A stretch of DNA of 64,000 bases from Stictocephala bisonia (GCA_035578905.1 JAQJVL010000159.1:1394001-1458000); one strand, 5' to 3'. Shown: positions 1-11,706, counted from the stretch's first letter. A program made the numbers and translations. Notes: generated by a model not told the origin, from the letters alone.

Positions 1-705
1 ATTATGTGTATGCTGACTGTTTTGGTGTTGAGGCCTTTTTCATTTGAGAGCATTGAGACATGCAAGAGCCAATTTTGTTGGTAAATTGGTCCAATGAGGG
101 TTAATTCTAAAATCTCAAAAATAAAGAAAAGGTGTACATAAAGACATATATGTTTATACAAGAATTTACCTAACTGTTATTACAACAGCAATTATTAAAG
201 AATAAGTGAATATGGAATGTGAAGGAGTATGAATGTTGTGTTTGTTACTTGATAACACTAACTTCCCTAATTAATCTCATTAATTAACAGCTCAATGACA
301 AATAAATGAACAGCTGGGACTACTAGCTGGCTTGTTTCAACATTTGTTTTTTACTGTAACTAATACTAACCAGGCGTATTATTAGCAAGATAGTCTTACT
401 TATGAAAGAAGTTTTTTTTTAATTTAACTAATCTTGAATAGTTGTCTTTTAGTCTTCAGTCATTAACACGTTCCTCGCGGCAGGCATCCTTCAGGCCTCT
501 ATGCCTCTATTCATTTCATGTCGGTAATTCCACTGCAGGTATTGATTGATTCAGTTGGCTGTACTTCTGTTTGGTCATTGTGTATGTATGTGTCTCGGGC
601 TGTGATAGTTTTTTAATTCTATTACCGAAGCCTGTATAGTATTGATTAGTTTTTGTTAATGAATAAGTGTTGGTGATAGTTGTTGTGTTTTGTTTGTATA
701 TAGTA

Positions 706-822
706 ATGACTGGGACATCTAGAGACATGGATGTTAGTGTAAATATGACTGTGAACGATCTTGGTGACTACTCGGAGAGTACTTTCGACGACGAGTTGAG
801 TGACATAGATGGGACTCTTTAG
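706..822 (+). other. Small acidic ORF, possible piggyBac N-terminal relic
   Basis: An ATG at 706 opens 38 codons (MTGTSRDMDV ... ESTFDDELSDIDGTL) ending TAG at 820-822. The Asp/Glu/Ser-rich composition resembles the acidic N-termini of many piggyBac-like transposases and the relic at 53787-54000. A TTAA followed by CACGTTCCTCGC occurs upstream at about 464, but no matching right end was found. Assignment is weak; it could be chance. Confidence 0.2.
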
Positions 823-1031
823 CGGTGCTGCGCAACCCCTTAGGTCCCGGAAGTTATAATGTGTTATAATATCAGCTGATAAGAATTCAAAATTTTGTTT
901 TCTCTGATAAATGATATATTTTAATTATCATTTACGATATATAACAATAAATAGCCATAAGTAAAATCTTTCTTACAATAGGACTCTTTAGTTATGCTGC
1001 GGAACCCCATTGGGCCCCAGAATTTATGACT
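812..1031 (+). repeat. Two diverged direct repeats of about 50 bp
   Basis: The unit starting GGACTCTTTAG at 812 recurs at 981. Both copies share GGACTCTTTAG, TGCTGCG, AACCCC and a purine/CCC-rich tail ending near TTAT. The units are 169 bp apart and AT-rich sequence separates them. The first lies at the end of the small acidic ORF. Origin unknown; possibly subterminal repeats of a decayed DNA transposon. Confidence 0.5.
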
Positions 1032-1222
1032 TCATATTATCACCTAAAAAAGCATTGAAAATTCCTTCCCCCCTAAAAACTGTCTTTTTCCATTAAAATT
1101 AATTTAAAAATTGCAAACAAAATTTCAGGTTTGGTAGAAGGTACGCTTCAGGTTCCGACGCAGCGACCATGTTAAATAAAGTTAAATAAAGCTTGTTTTA
1201 TAAAGAGTAACACCAGACTTAC

Positions 1223-1334
1223 AGTTGAGTGCCTCCAGTATTGAATGAGTTCATGGATGTCAGCGTAGGGGGCGTAGAGCAGAAAGTCCCGCCATTCATT
1301 AAAGCTAATCTCCAAGCTTCCGTCCTGGTCCATC
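1223..1334 (-). CDS. SCaMC: SCaMC exon 4 (EF-hand 4)
   Basis: Fourth coding exon, 112 nt. The acceptor CAG lies at 1335-1337 and the donor GT just below 1223 (GTAAGT). It completes an Arg codon split by the previous exon and then encodes MDQDGSLEISFNEWRDFLLY, a canonical EF-hand loop (D-D-S-E spacing), followed by a linker ending in QYWRHST. That linker is a hallmark of short Ca2+-binding mitochondrial carriers just before the carrier domain. The exon ends in phase 0. The six-helix carrier repeats should continue beyond the left edge; no carrier motif (PxDxxKxR) was found in bases 1-1222. Confidence 0.9.
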
Positions 1335-2722
1335 CTGAAAAAAAAAAAAAATAAAGCACATTATTTTACAAAGTGCATAGAATCTATTTACTAAATCAAA
1401 TAATAACAAAACCCCTATTTTTCAATTAAAGGAGTGGGAAAGGCCTATTCTGACGATATTAAATTTCATAACTTAAGGTACACTTACAATAAGTACTATT
1501 ACAGTCACAGCCTTCAAACTTGTAGGGAATCTTTGAACCTTCTATAAACAAATAGCCCCATTTTTAAATGTTTTAACAACAAAAATTATACTGAAATTTT
1601 TGGGCCCCAAGCGTTCAATACCCTCCCTATGAGGGTCAAATAAAACTTTTTAAACTCATTTAAAGAAAATAGTTTTGCTATATCTTGAATCATTTATGTC
1701 TTGAAAACCGCAATGTTAACTGAAGATCACTTGTAAATAAAAAAATATTTATTAATTTATCATGTGCAATCAACAAACCGTGACCTAAGTGAAGTAGCAC
1801 ATGCAAAATGTTAGACTCAAGAGCACCAACTGAGTATTTAGTTGTATCCAACACCATACAACCAAATATAATACCTTAAACATTTAATGGCATTCCACCA
1901 CCTTCCTAATGAAATATGTCACAAATAAATAAAAAATATTTATTCTAAAAAAAGACTATCACAATACTTTTTATTTATAGTCATTCTTTCACTCTTTAAT
2001 ACTGGAATGTATTTGAATTCCTGGTGATAAATACTTATTACAATATAATTCTCTATCAGATTATTATGTTGATTGCCTTATGTTCTATGTTTTAGAATGT
2101 TTTGAATTACATTATACAATTCCCAATACATAGCAGCTTTAGCTAGGACCGTATATCTCGCCATTACTGTAATTTGACCCTATATAACTATTCATCAACA
2201 GCACGTTTCAATTTCAAAAATGCATTTATAATAGTAAATATTTTAGAGGTAAAATAATCAGATAAATAAAATGAAGGTAAATACTTTTAAAAACAATTTT
2301 GATTGTTAATTATTTTAATTAAACATTTTTGTGTAATAAGGGAGTAAATTATACTTACTGTACCAACAAAAATTCCTATGGATAATTTTAAGGAAACAAA
2401 TAGGTAATTTTAAAACACTCGTACATTCAGAGCGTAGCAAACGAAGGTAGTACAACTTTTAAAAGGCCATTTATAACTATTGCTTTATGCTCTTGGCATA
2501 TCATCATAGAACTGTAGCCATAATTAAACCAATGTTGGGTTTATTAGTATCTGAAACATTGTGGATGTTAGCACTTTTTTTTTAGATCATAGATTTTAGA
2601 TCATAGATTAGATCATAGAACATGTTACAGTATTTTCCATGATCTAATGACAATTTTTTTTAGAATCTCTTACAGTAAATCGAGCACTTGAAAAATAGTA
2701 TTAAGGAGCATCTTTACTTGAG
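1335..2722. other. SCaMC intron 3, left part, no gene seen
   Basis: AT-rich intronic sequence. It includes a short tandem of AGATCATAGATT-like units near 2583-2617. No coding exon, RNA gene or boundable mobile element could be supported. Confidence 0.5.
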
Positions 2723-2726
2723 TGTT

Positions 2727-2885
2727 GCCAACGTTGTGGCTCAGTAGCTAGGACTTTGACTACAAGGTCCAAAGTTCAAATTCCCAACTGAGCTAACTGT
2801 CAGTATTTCACTCATTGAATAAAGTTCTTGCACAGGCCTGCAGGCACTGTACTGTACTGGAGAGTGAAGTAATTTTTTTCTTTTT
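2727..2885 (+). mobile_element. tRNA-derived SINE copy 1
   Basis: The head contains a pol III A box-like TGGCTCAGTAGCTAGG and a B box-like GTTCAAATTCC. The body then has the family-specific TTGAATAAAGTTCTTGCACAG and GGCCTGCAGGC segments and an A/T-rich tail. The same head-body order recurs at 22063 and 63059. It sits in SCaMC intron 3. A functional tRNA is excluded because the cloverleaf is incomplete. Confidence 0.75.
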
Positions 2886-3299
2886 CAAAAAGAGTTCAAA
2901 GTAATGTTATGTTTTCTATTTTTGTAGACATTACATTTTTGCCTGAGTGTAGGTAGGGTTCTTTTAATTGTTGGTTTGGTAGCTAGTTAAATACATTTAT
3001 TTAACTTAGTTAAGTATGATAGCTCAGATATCCTCCCATTATTTTGATTATTATTATTAGTACTAAAATACCAAAATGCTAGTGACTGATATGCAAATCA
3101 GAAGTAAAGGAAATGAAAAATGTATTTATTGTATATACAAAGGGTGTGGTTAAAAAAATCTTTTATAAACCTTTTGTCAATGTTCATGGTATATTTTACC
3201 ATTTCAAACCTAAAAAGTATTATGATTATTTTCTATTTTCCTAAGAAATATATAGATAAAAATTATATAATACATGAAAACAACAATAGAAAACATGTA

Positions 3300-3898
3300 C
3301 AGTACAACCTTGCTTATTCGACCTCACTTTATCAGGCAGTCCGTGTCATCCGGTTCAGCAAGTAGATACAATAAAATTTATTTACAAGATAAAATTACAA
3401 TTAATCAGAAGCGCCTTTCAGTTTTGAAACGCAAATGTTGTACACAAGTGTTTCGGTTTTGCATTTTGCAAATTGCAGACACTATATTGACTAGTCACCC
3501 TCTCTCGACAAGCGGTCGCTTGTTACTTCGTAATAATTTAATTATGCGCCTGAAGATCCCGAGCTGGCAATGTTGTTTACTTTTGTTCAGTGTAGCTGGC
3601 TGGAAGAGTCCATTTCGCAAGTGGGGGAAGTGGAACATAAATATCTTTCGTATTGTATTGTAAAGCAGTGTCAAAGTTGGCGATCACGATAAACATCATT
3701 CATTTCATTACAATTGCTGCAGAGCGTGTTGCGTCACATGCAATTGTAGGCGCCCCCGCTTCAGCGTTCTGTCTGTTATCAGTTACTAAATGTGTTTCTC
3801 CAATAAAACCAAGTTATTTACGACTTATGTTTTATCCAGCTTTTATTGTATCCGGCTTGACCTTCGCCACATTAGGCCGGATAACCGAGGTTGTACTG
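3300..3898 (+). mobile_element. pogo/Tigger-like MITE, copy A
   Basis: A 599-bp element flanked by TA (3298-3299 and 3899-3900). The left end starts CAGTACAACCTTGCTTATTC and the right end finishes GGATAACCGAGGTTGTACTG, its diverged reverse complement. These termini (CAGTACAACCTCGATTATCCGG) are the type seen in pogo/Tigger elements, which target TA. No transposase motif is present, so it is non-autonomous. Two more copies lie at 14481 and 59513. Open frames inside it are chance. Confidence 0.85.
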
Positions 3899-3963
3899 TA
3901 CATAAAAATTGTATTAGTGTTTTAAAATTAAAACAAAACATGCATGTAAAAGTTAGAGACTAC

Positions 3964-4051
3964 CTTTGCAACAAGTTCTTGGCCTCATGGCGTTCTATTT
4001 CAACCCCCAGCTCTTTGAAGGCTCTTATAAGCTCCTCCAAGTCTATTTTCC
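3964..4051 (-). CDS. SCaMC: SCaMC exon 3 (EF-hand 3 continuation)
   Basis: 88-nt exon with acceptor CAG at 4052-4054 and donor GTAGTC. It enters in phase 1 and leaves in phase 2, both matching its neighbours. It encodes GKIDLEELIRAFKELGVEIE and then an ERHEAKNLLQR helix, completing the EF-hand whose loop begins (DKNRDG) in the preceding exon. The exon abuts a pogo-type MITE (3300-3898) lying in the next intron. Assignment rests on the exact phase fit and the family-typical order of EF-hands. Confidence 0.9.
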
Positions 4052-4628
4052 CTGTTCACACACAACCAAATTGCTATTGACATCACAATACTAACAATTC
4101 CAACACTTAATTATTAAAACAATACTCAACACTGTTAGTAATGCAGACATGTTTTGTTCTATACCATGTGCCAAAGAAATTCCTTGTTTGAAAGAAAAAA
4201 ATAATTAATCTTAAGAAAATATACTTCCCTGTATTGTTAAAATAGTATAAACATTCATTTTGAGTATTTCTGTTAGCAGAGTGTTTAATAGTTAGTCTCT
4301 ATTAAACATTAATAATTTTATTCATTACCAGTATATGTAGATTTGAGAGGTTTACAATGTTCCGTGTGACTTAAGAGGAGTAAAATGAAAGAAGTTGGTG
4401 ATGTGAAAATGGCAAAAGTTGCAGATTACGCAGTAATTAATTGACTACACTCAAATCTATGCGTGTAGCAACAAACACTATATAACATACCTGCAAAGAC
4501 CCTATGGTTTTCAATAAAAATACAAAGTTTACCTCGTAACCACGTCTTGTTGAGTAAAACATAATGACTGATATCACTCAAAATCAGCTGTTAATTCTGG
4601 TGTGTGATCCACAAGTGATAAGGGTCAA

Positions 4629-4870
4629 TGAATAATTTGCACAATAAAAATTAATGTTACACAACACAAACTTAATACAATATAAGAATTAAAAGTACAA
4701 ATATTTTGGCAATCGACTTTGGTAAACCACGGTTAACATCCTCAGACCAGAGGGACTCACAAAGAAAACCATTCCGACATAAAACATACAAAAAAAATCA
4801 CCATAATATCCATACAGTTTGTACTTATACTATAATAGGTTTGTGCTGTACAATACAATTGACTTGTATT
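4629..4870 (+). repeat. Diverged copy of the AACGTCACACAACAC repeat family
   Basis: Sequence from about 4650 (ACACAACACAAACTTAATAC) through GGTAAACCACGGTTAACATC follows the same order as 51330-51450, including the ATCGAYTT and AACCACG segments. It is a diverged copy of the same dispersed repeat, without the intact inverted arm. Another fragment is at 61706. Confidence 0.5.
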
Positions 4871-5411
4871 GTATTTCTACCAACATGTAATACGATATTA
4901 AAGAAACTATTGGTAAATGATTTGCATACACATAGCAATCCCCTTTTTACAGATTTCAGGTTAGTTACACACATTGTTTGTATATAACACTTCCTCCATC
5001 AAAACAGGTCTAAAGGGAAATGTATAATAACAAATAAATAAATAAGATTCCATATGTTCTCTTATATTTCATTGAAAAACTGATTAACCCTGGATTCATA
5101 AGCATTCGTCTCTCAGACGACGGGAGTTTCAAGAAATTTAAGTTTTTAGTGGTTGGCGGGCCTGTCTACCCCCACCCGCTCATCTAATCGTCCCTCCAGA
5201 CATCCTATTAGTCTTGGCTATACATTTGGCCACCATTTTCCAGCAGTAGCGTAGTTGTTGCACCATAAGTTTGTTGCGTCGTATGACAGACGAAAGATTA
5301 TGATTAGTGAAGGGGTTCATTTTTAGAGCGTCGCCTAGTAGACGAATGGAAAAAAAAATGTCTATTTACTTTCCAATACGCATCATTCACATCAACGGGA
5401 CCTGCAGTTTT

Positions 5412-5640
5412 TACGTGAAATCCGAACCACGTAGTGTTGGTCTGATTTTCAGCTAACTGACAAGCCTAACACTCAGTTATCTTCCCTATACAACATCCGA
5501 ACTTTGACTACTACCCAGTCTGAGGTGTCCATGTTGGGTGGTAATCATTGTGTGGATGTTGTGTGGGGGAGATAACTGAGTGTCAGGCTTGTGAATTAGC
5601 TGAAAATCAGACCAGCACTACGTGGTTTGGATTCCACGTA
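5412..5640. repeat. Foldback repeat with ~91-bp arms inside the piggyBac element
   Basis: The arm at 5412-5502 and the arm at 5550-5640 are inverted copies. The outer ends read TACGTGAAATCCGAACCACG and CGTGGTTTGGATTCCACGTA, and the arms share the GGTCTGATTTTCAGCTAA core. A spacer of about 47 bp separates them. A third, single-arm copy occurs at 62685-62775. It could be a non-autonomous hairpin transposon; no clean TSD was resolved. Confidence 0.75.
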
Positions 5641-5720
5641 TGTTCGTCACGAAACTTCCTCCGAGTTTCTGCTCGGAGGAATTTCTCGGAGGAAATATTT
5701 CGAAATTCTCTTGTCACTAC

Positions 5721-6066
5721 CCACCCATACACCTACTGTAGTATTGACCCACCCGCCCACCCATACAAGCATTGTGGTATTGACCCACCCACCCACCCAT
5801 ACACGCACTGTAGAATTGTATATATCTCTTGTAAGTGTACTTCTCGTGTAATATGCATAATTTTACTTGTGATAAGATTATTTAGTGAAATCTGCTACTA
5901 CATAAGGTAAGAATGCACAACGTAACTACACCAACATTCACAGGTGGGCCTCAAAACAACTTATATTTAGCAGACTTATTTTTACACGTACTGGGTACTG
6001 ACCCTCCTGCCCACCCATACACGTACTGTGGTATTGACCCACCCACCCCAACACATACAGTGGTAT
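5721..6066 (+). repeat. Minisatellite units of ~36 bp (CACCCATACAC...TATTGACCCACC)
   Basis: Three consecutive units at 5721-5820 and about two more at 6000-6066 follow the pattern CCCACCCATACACGCACTGT then GGTATTGACCCACCC. Similar units lie at 28870-29000, 29887-30035 (both orientations) and 61745-61812. Translated open frames over it show a PYTHCGIDPPTH-like repeat, which is an artefact of the DNA repeat rather than a gene. Confidence 0.7.
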
Positions 6067-6067
6067 T

Positions 6068-6588
6068 GGTAACACGAAAAAGGCACCATTTCTCAAGAAA
6101 CTGGAAAGCCAGATATAGTTATGTTCTATAACGCAAATAAAGGTGCAGTTGATGCATTCTATGAAATTACCAGTATCATGAGTTGTAGCAGAAAGACACA
6201 GATATGGCCCCTATGTTTTTTTTATGGTATGATAAATGACACTTTAGTAAACGCATTTGTTATTTATGTACATAACATGGTGGCAAAACAAAAACAACCA
6301 GTAGTACGCCGTGAGTTTGCAAAAACATTGAATGAAGAACTCATGTTACCATGGTTACAAGAGCGAATACAACTTCCAACATTACAGCGTCACTTAAAGA
6401 CAAAAATTGAAGACATCCTTGGTCAAAAAGCACCTACTGTTGAAGAAGAATCTCAAGGAACACAACAAAGGAAGATTTGTTCCTTCTGTCCTTCGAAAAA
6501 AAGAAGAATGACACGTTTTAAATGTTTTAAGTGTCAGCGCTTCATGTGCTTAGAACATCAGGGAAAAGTCTGTGTAAATTGCATTTAA
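6068..6588 (+). pseudogene. piggyBac transposase C-terminal relic
   Basis: After a frameshift near 6101, the reading frame KPDIVMFYNANKGAVDAF runs to TAA at 6586-6588. It carries the last catalytic Asp context of piggyBac transposases (GAVDAF), the MMSCSRKT-like MSCSRKTQIWPL segment, and a C-terminal cysteine-rich finger with CSFCPSKK, CFKCQRFMCLEH and CVNC. The finger is the usual DNA-binding tail of the family. The N-terminal two thirds are missing, so the product cannot be an active transposase. The surviving frame of 155 codons is nonetheless stop-free. Confidence 0.88.
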
Positions 6589-6772
6589 AATTAACTAATC
6601 AAGAAAAAAAACACATGATATTCTTTAAATTGATGTATTTACATGTTTTATAAGTTTTATTAAAATAACTGTTCATTTATAATTTTGTTTTATTTTTTTA
6701 CCTGGAGTAGTCTGAGATACGAATGCTTATGAATAGTGTGACAGAAATTTAAGGTTATGAATCTAGGGTTAA

Positions 6773-8763
6773 ATGAGAAGACATGGTAGAAGAAAATTGT
6801 CAATGATCAGTTAAAAATCTGAAATCTGAATGGCTCTATACTTTAGAAATGGAGAGTATTTATTTATTATTTCAGAATCTATAACACCTTATAATTACAT
6901 AAATGCAGTTAGGGTTGAGATTTGTCAAGATTAAAAATAACAAATGGCAAAATGCATAGGGTTATTTTTCCTAATGATAACTAATTATAAACCAAGACAA
7001 ATAAAGATATGGTGTTTAAAATAAACATGTCTTTAAGTACTAAGTATTCCATCCTGATGCGGCTATTAGGAACTCATTAATACTGTAGAAACAGTGTGCA
7101 TATAGACAATGAAACAATGATCATTTGAATGATCTCTTATACCCCTCTTCCCTAATATTTGATCAAAGGTGATCAAATAGGGTGATGCAGCTGTAAAAAT
7201 GAGCTTTTCCACAAATAAAGTGTTGTGTACTGAATATTGTATTATAGATTTGTAACTGGATATTGTAACTAGAAAAATGTGAGCGATGTGTATTTTTATT
7301 TCCAAATTAGAGAATACAAACATATAATGAAATATGTAGAGAGAAGATAGAGGGGAAATGTTTTAATTCTTGAAATGCCTCCTACATTTAGGTATAGTTA
7401 AGTTGAAGACCGTGTCATAACTTATAAAACTCTCTTTTGACTTTTGCATTATGATTTATCACTCACTTGAGTTATACCAAAACATCACACCATATGATAA
7501 CAAGGAATGAAAATATGAATAGTAAACCTGATTTTTTAAGTTTTCAATTATTTTTTAATAGTTACAACATAACCTAAAACTAGCTTTTTAATATGAGAAA
7601 AAGCTATTGCCACACTAATTTTATATATTTAACATCACCTTGATTCCCAGGCAAAGTTACAATTGCTTAACCAAATATATTAAAACAGGTAGAAATATTT
7701 TTATATTACTAAATAATATGATTACTTTGTTAATATAAAAAATGCATTAATTTTTCATGAATTTAAGAAGCTAACTAAAGAAATAGAAATTTGCACATTT
7801 TTTGCCTCAAATTATTTTGGGCAACCTTGTAGATTTAGTCATAAAAATAGTACCTGGGCTCTGTAAAAAAATTAGGTATGTTCTGATTAATATCAATGTC
7901 AGATTTTAAAAATAAATGTGTGTTGAAACTATTTATATATATATATCATTTACAACATATATATATATAAGCCGTTTACAACTCCACTATTTCTCCAAAA
8001 CTACGCATCCCATTCACTTAAAAATTTGTACAAAGGTTTATCTTTGCCCCTAGAGGCTCATTAAGAAAGGATTTTCCAAAATTCCCATGGTTTTCTAATG
8101 GAGCTATATTAAATATAATATTTAATATAATAATTAATACTTAACTCATGGCTGTTAAATATAAAAACAAATTGGATAAAAATTGTGCTAGGCTAAACTT
8201 TCACAAATTATAAAAAATTGAGTACATACAGTAATAAATTATACATAACATCAGCTGTTCTAAATTGGATAAAGTGTAACCTGAAAGATTGATGCACATT
8301 TCGATTACATAATCAATCTCAATATTTGACCAGCGAAGCAGTGTTATTCATTATCAAAATTAAATACTTAATCAGTGCATAGTCTTTACACTTTTTATTA
8401 AACATGTATTTGTGTTTTTTATTGATTTTCTTTTTTTTATTTGTGGTTTAACACCTAAAATCATTCCAATTACAGTATTATCAAACGTTTATAATAATTA
8501 TAAGTAGGCTATGTTTCTTAGACAAAGGTAATAAGAATATTTGTATGCTGAAGACCGTTGGAAAGAAAATTCCTCCTTTCATATAAGTTAAAAAATATAC
8601 GTCAAGGATATAAACAAAGAAAATTAATACATAAAGCAGCCTAGAAAGACCTCTTTCAATAGCATGGGTACAGATATGCAGGACTGGCATAAGAAGCATT
8701 AAAGATTTTCACTAATTTTCTATAAAATTATTTTAAAGTAAAAATTAAAACAGGACAACTCAC
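6773..8763. other. SCaMC intron 2, no gene seen
   Basis: AT-rich intronic DNA with a TA-rich simple stretch at about 7936-7978. I found no exon, RNA gene or element ends that pair. Confidence 0.5.
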
Positions 8764-8890
8764 CATCTCTGTTTTTATCGATATGCGAAAATCCCAAACG
8801 TAAATTCTTCTCGTGTTCTCTTACATAATGGATGAACTCCGCCAATGATATATCACCACTTTTATTCTTATCAGATCTTTCCAAAAATTT
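8764..8890 (-). CDS. SCaMC: SCaMC exon 2 (EF-hand 2 and start of EF-hand 3)
   Basis: 127-nt exon. The acceptor is TTTTTAG at 8891-8892 on the reverse strand and the donor is GTGAGT. It encodes KFLERSDKNKSGDISLAEF, HYVREHEKNLRLGF and SHIDKNRDG: a complete EF-hand, the conserved HEKxLRLxF linker of SCaMC proteins, and the start of the next EF-hand loop. It enters in phase 0 and leaves in phase 1. Introns on both sides are long (about 2.8 and 4.7 kb) and contain transposons. Confidence 0.92.
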
Positions 8891-10735
8891 CTAAAAATTA
8901 AGAAATAACAACTAATTAACATATTTAGCAAAATTGTCAGAAGAAATTTGTAATAGTAATGAAATGAAAAAGATTTTATTTTGTGAGGCAAAGTTAGGAC
9001 CATTAGAAACATCCTACTAATGGATCCTAACATTACAGTGCAGTACAGTGTAATAGTACTGCAAGTCTCAAATATTATTCAAATAAGAATGATATATTAA
9101 AATCTCACTAGGTAAATTTAACAAGGAACCCTCCTTACCTTTTCAATCATATAAGTGATAGGTCCTGCACTGACAACCTTACCATCATGGTAATATCGAT
9201 TAAATTTTACAAATAAAATTATTGCTTTGAGCCAAGTTGGATGCCATTAAAAGTCCTCTATCTACTCGGCCAAAAGTGCCTGACTCTATTGTACTTTGAT
9301 TTTTAAAATGCAGCTTTATCAATCTCGATAATTTTCCGGGCCCACCAATCACTTAGCTATACTTTTCAATACATTGCCAATCAACGGTTAACAACATAAA
9401 CTGTAAAGTACCAGTCAACTCCCAGGTTGGAGTTAACACCGTTGTGGAGTTAACGGATGAACTACAGCCGTGGAAGTATTTCTATAAACATTCTAACTTT
9501 TCTTAATGGTATGGTATAAAGCATGTTTTGGGATAAATTGTAGCATATGTTAGAACCCTATTCTAGTAGTGTTGTACCGTATAGTAAATTTTTGGCGAAT
9601 TGTTATAATTATACATCATAATGGTTGCAAATTTTAAGCATTTTATACCATACAATGCAGTTATTAGCTAAAAGAATATTTGTTGGTTCAAACATCATAT
9701 TATAAGTTTAATTATCTGAAAATACATTAAATATTGGACAAAATGGCTGTCTTGAAATTCTCAATTAATATACATATATTATTGTTTTCCAGTTAAACTT
9801 CCATCCCTTTCACTTTTTTTACAATTTACAAATCTAAAAAAAAAAAATATTATTATTTAGCCTATTTGGATGTTATTATGTTAGTTAGTTAATACAGAAA
9901 TAGCCAATATCCGCTCTTTTGCCACCATTTTGTGAAGTTAGAAATGAGGTACATTGGGGCAAAACTTTACATATATCAGATGATAATATTATGTTTCAGC
10001 TGTTTTGTTGTGTTGCTTATGTTTCTTCCCGCTCACTGATCAGATATTGAGGTTAGATGTTTAGAAAGCAACATTGATTATTTTGGTGACAGAAACTAGT
10101 CTGTCTAAACGTACCAAAAACTAGTTCAAATATTTAAAATATTGTTTAGGATTGCTTTATTTAAAAACCAAGAGGACTGTGTTTTAGCACATTTTATGAG
10201 CTTTCAGAATATATATCGTTAAAAATGTTTAAATACATGTCATTAAAATATATGTTTTGAATTGTTATTCATTTAGCTGTTTTGTATTTGTTATTTATTC
10301 ATAGATCTGTTTGTACTTATATTTATAGAATTTTTGCATTTTATTTGTTATAAAGTTATAGGAATTTTGCATTCTTGATAATTATATTTATATTGTTATG
10401 TTTTCATGTAGGTTGTTTTGCCGTTGGAATGAAATAAATGAAAAATTACGAAATTGGCACTACACTTAGTGTTTGGTTGATGAAAGACGCCAGGGCTACC
10501 AGTAGCTCACAATGCACACAGCGGCACGTATGACGACAGCTACCAGTGGCCCTCATGGCATCAGGCAGACATACAGTTTTACTACGGCGGTGTCAGAATG
10601 ACACTACAAATTATCTATGCTGGCAGTCAACATGTTAATTAACTACATTTTTTGTTTCAATATTAACCCATATATGCCCAGTGCCCCAAAAATGGGGTGG
10701 CATGTTAAATAATGAATAAATGCACAAACCTATCA
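8891..10735. other. SCaMC intron 1, right of exon 2
   Basis: Mostly AT-rich. A short frame ending MIEK followed by GTAAGG at 9139-9150 (minus) could be an alternative first exon, discussed as a finding. The segment near 10445-10620 is richer in GC but shows no coding signal. A TTAACCCATATATGCCC at about 10663 resembles a piggyBac end but has no partner. Confidence 0.4.
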
Positions 10736-10739
10736 GTGT

Positions 10740-10895
10740 TAAAACAGACAAGTTGTCTAAGGCGTTGTACTGTGGTCAGGTACAGCGTTGACGATTGTTA
10801 GTTTGAATCCAGCTGGGGCTGATACTTTTTACCTTGCAATTAGTGATAAATTGTAGAGGCACAGGTCTGTGGCCTAGTGCCCACCTTAAATAAAC
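10740..10895 (+). mobile_element. tRNA-derived SINE-like sequence, second type
   Basis: Has a TCTAAGGCGTTGTACTG head and a B box-like GTTTGAATCC. The body GGCACAGGTCTGTGGCCTAG resembles GCACAGGCCTGTAGGCCCA of the other SINE copies. It is diverged and its boundaries are uncertain. Read as a different head on a related 3' body. Confidence 0.5.
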
Positions 10896-11706
10896 TATAT
10901 CCGGCATGGGGGGTGGAAGTTGATGGGATCAGTGTTTCTATAATAGTCGCATGGTACAACACCTGTTTTGCTACTTTTTACTTATAATAAGAGGAGGAGG
11001 ATACGTTTTTCTTCTTTATTGATTGCATACTGATTTAATATTAAAATAAATGTAAATGGTTATTTCAAAGGACAAGTCAATAACCTGTCAGTAAGACTAA
11101 TTTAAAATTGACATGCAAAAAGTTGAAAATAGAAACAAAGACATACATAAAACAATAAAAACATAGAAAAATATAATCACTAAAAAAACTTAAATGGGTT
11201 TAAAAAAAAGCATCGAATTATGCTAAACGTTTTTCAACCAAAAACACTGCAAGGCCCCCTTTCTAAACAAATGATTCAAGTGTAGCGCCTAAGGCCTACA
11301 TACAAATCACAAGTACTTTCATCAATAATTAGACATACCCAATGAAAAAATTGATAAAATATCTTATTATTATCCTTAAAATCTACTATGAGTACAGGTA
11401 TGCTATTCAAGTTACTGCAACTTCGGAATAGAATAAATCAAACATTTTACTTTATATTAGGCCTGTTTAAGCACAAGTGGCATCTTTTACAACTATTCCA
11501 ACGATGTTATGGGACAACTTTTTGTACTTAAACAATTATTCTTAAGGGGCAAATACAGTTGCTATGCTATGAATGAAAACAATTGATAATATCTACTTGT
11601 TTTAAAAATTATATGAGTTTGTTAAGACTGCTGTCAAAAAGTATGTTATAACAGAAATGAGTTAAGCAGTCTACAATTGAATTGTATTGACCTACTTGCA
11701 AATTAC

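Larger units (their letters stand above)
5088..6768 (+). mobile_element. Degenerate piggyBac element with TTAA target sites
   Basis: 1,681 bp bounded by TTAA (5084-5087 and 6769-6772). The terminal repeats are CCCTGGATTCATAA and its near-perfect complement (one mismatch). Just inside lies a second inverted repeat, GCATTCGTCTCTCAGAC, adjoining the left terminus but separated from the right one by a spacer; this asymmetry is typical of piggyBac. Only the 3' part of the transposase survives (6068-6588). The 5' half is replaced or interrupted by a foldback repeat (5412-5640) and minisatellite units (5721-5820, 6000-6066). Confidence 0.9.

Noticed and set aside
464..490. TTAACACGTTCCTCGCGG as a piggyBac left end
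   Set aside because: No matching inverted terminus followed by TTAA was found within the next few kilobases.
3120..4080. Overlapping plus-strand open frames of 81-129 codons
   Set aside because: They lie in the pogo-type MITE and intron, show no domain, and partly run antisense to SCaMC exon 3.
5548..5910. 120-codon frame with PYTHCGIDPPTH-like repeats as a repeat protein
   Set aside because: The repeat is produced by the DNA minisatellite and the foldback arm; it has no independent coding signal.
5721..6066. CRISPR array
   Set aside because: Units are tandem without unique spacers of constant length, in a eukaryotic transposon.
10663..10700. TTAACCCATATATGCCC as a piggyBac end
   Set aside because: The only possible right partner (AAATGGGTTTAAA near 11195) does not match beyond a few bases.
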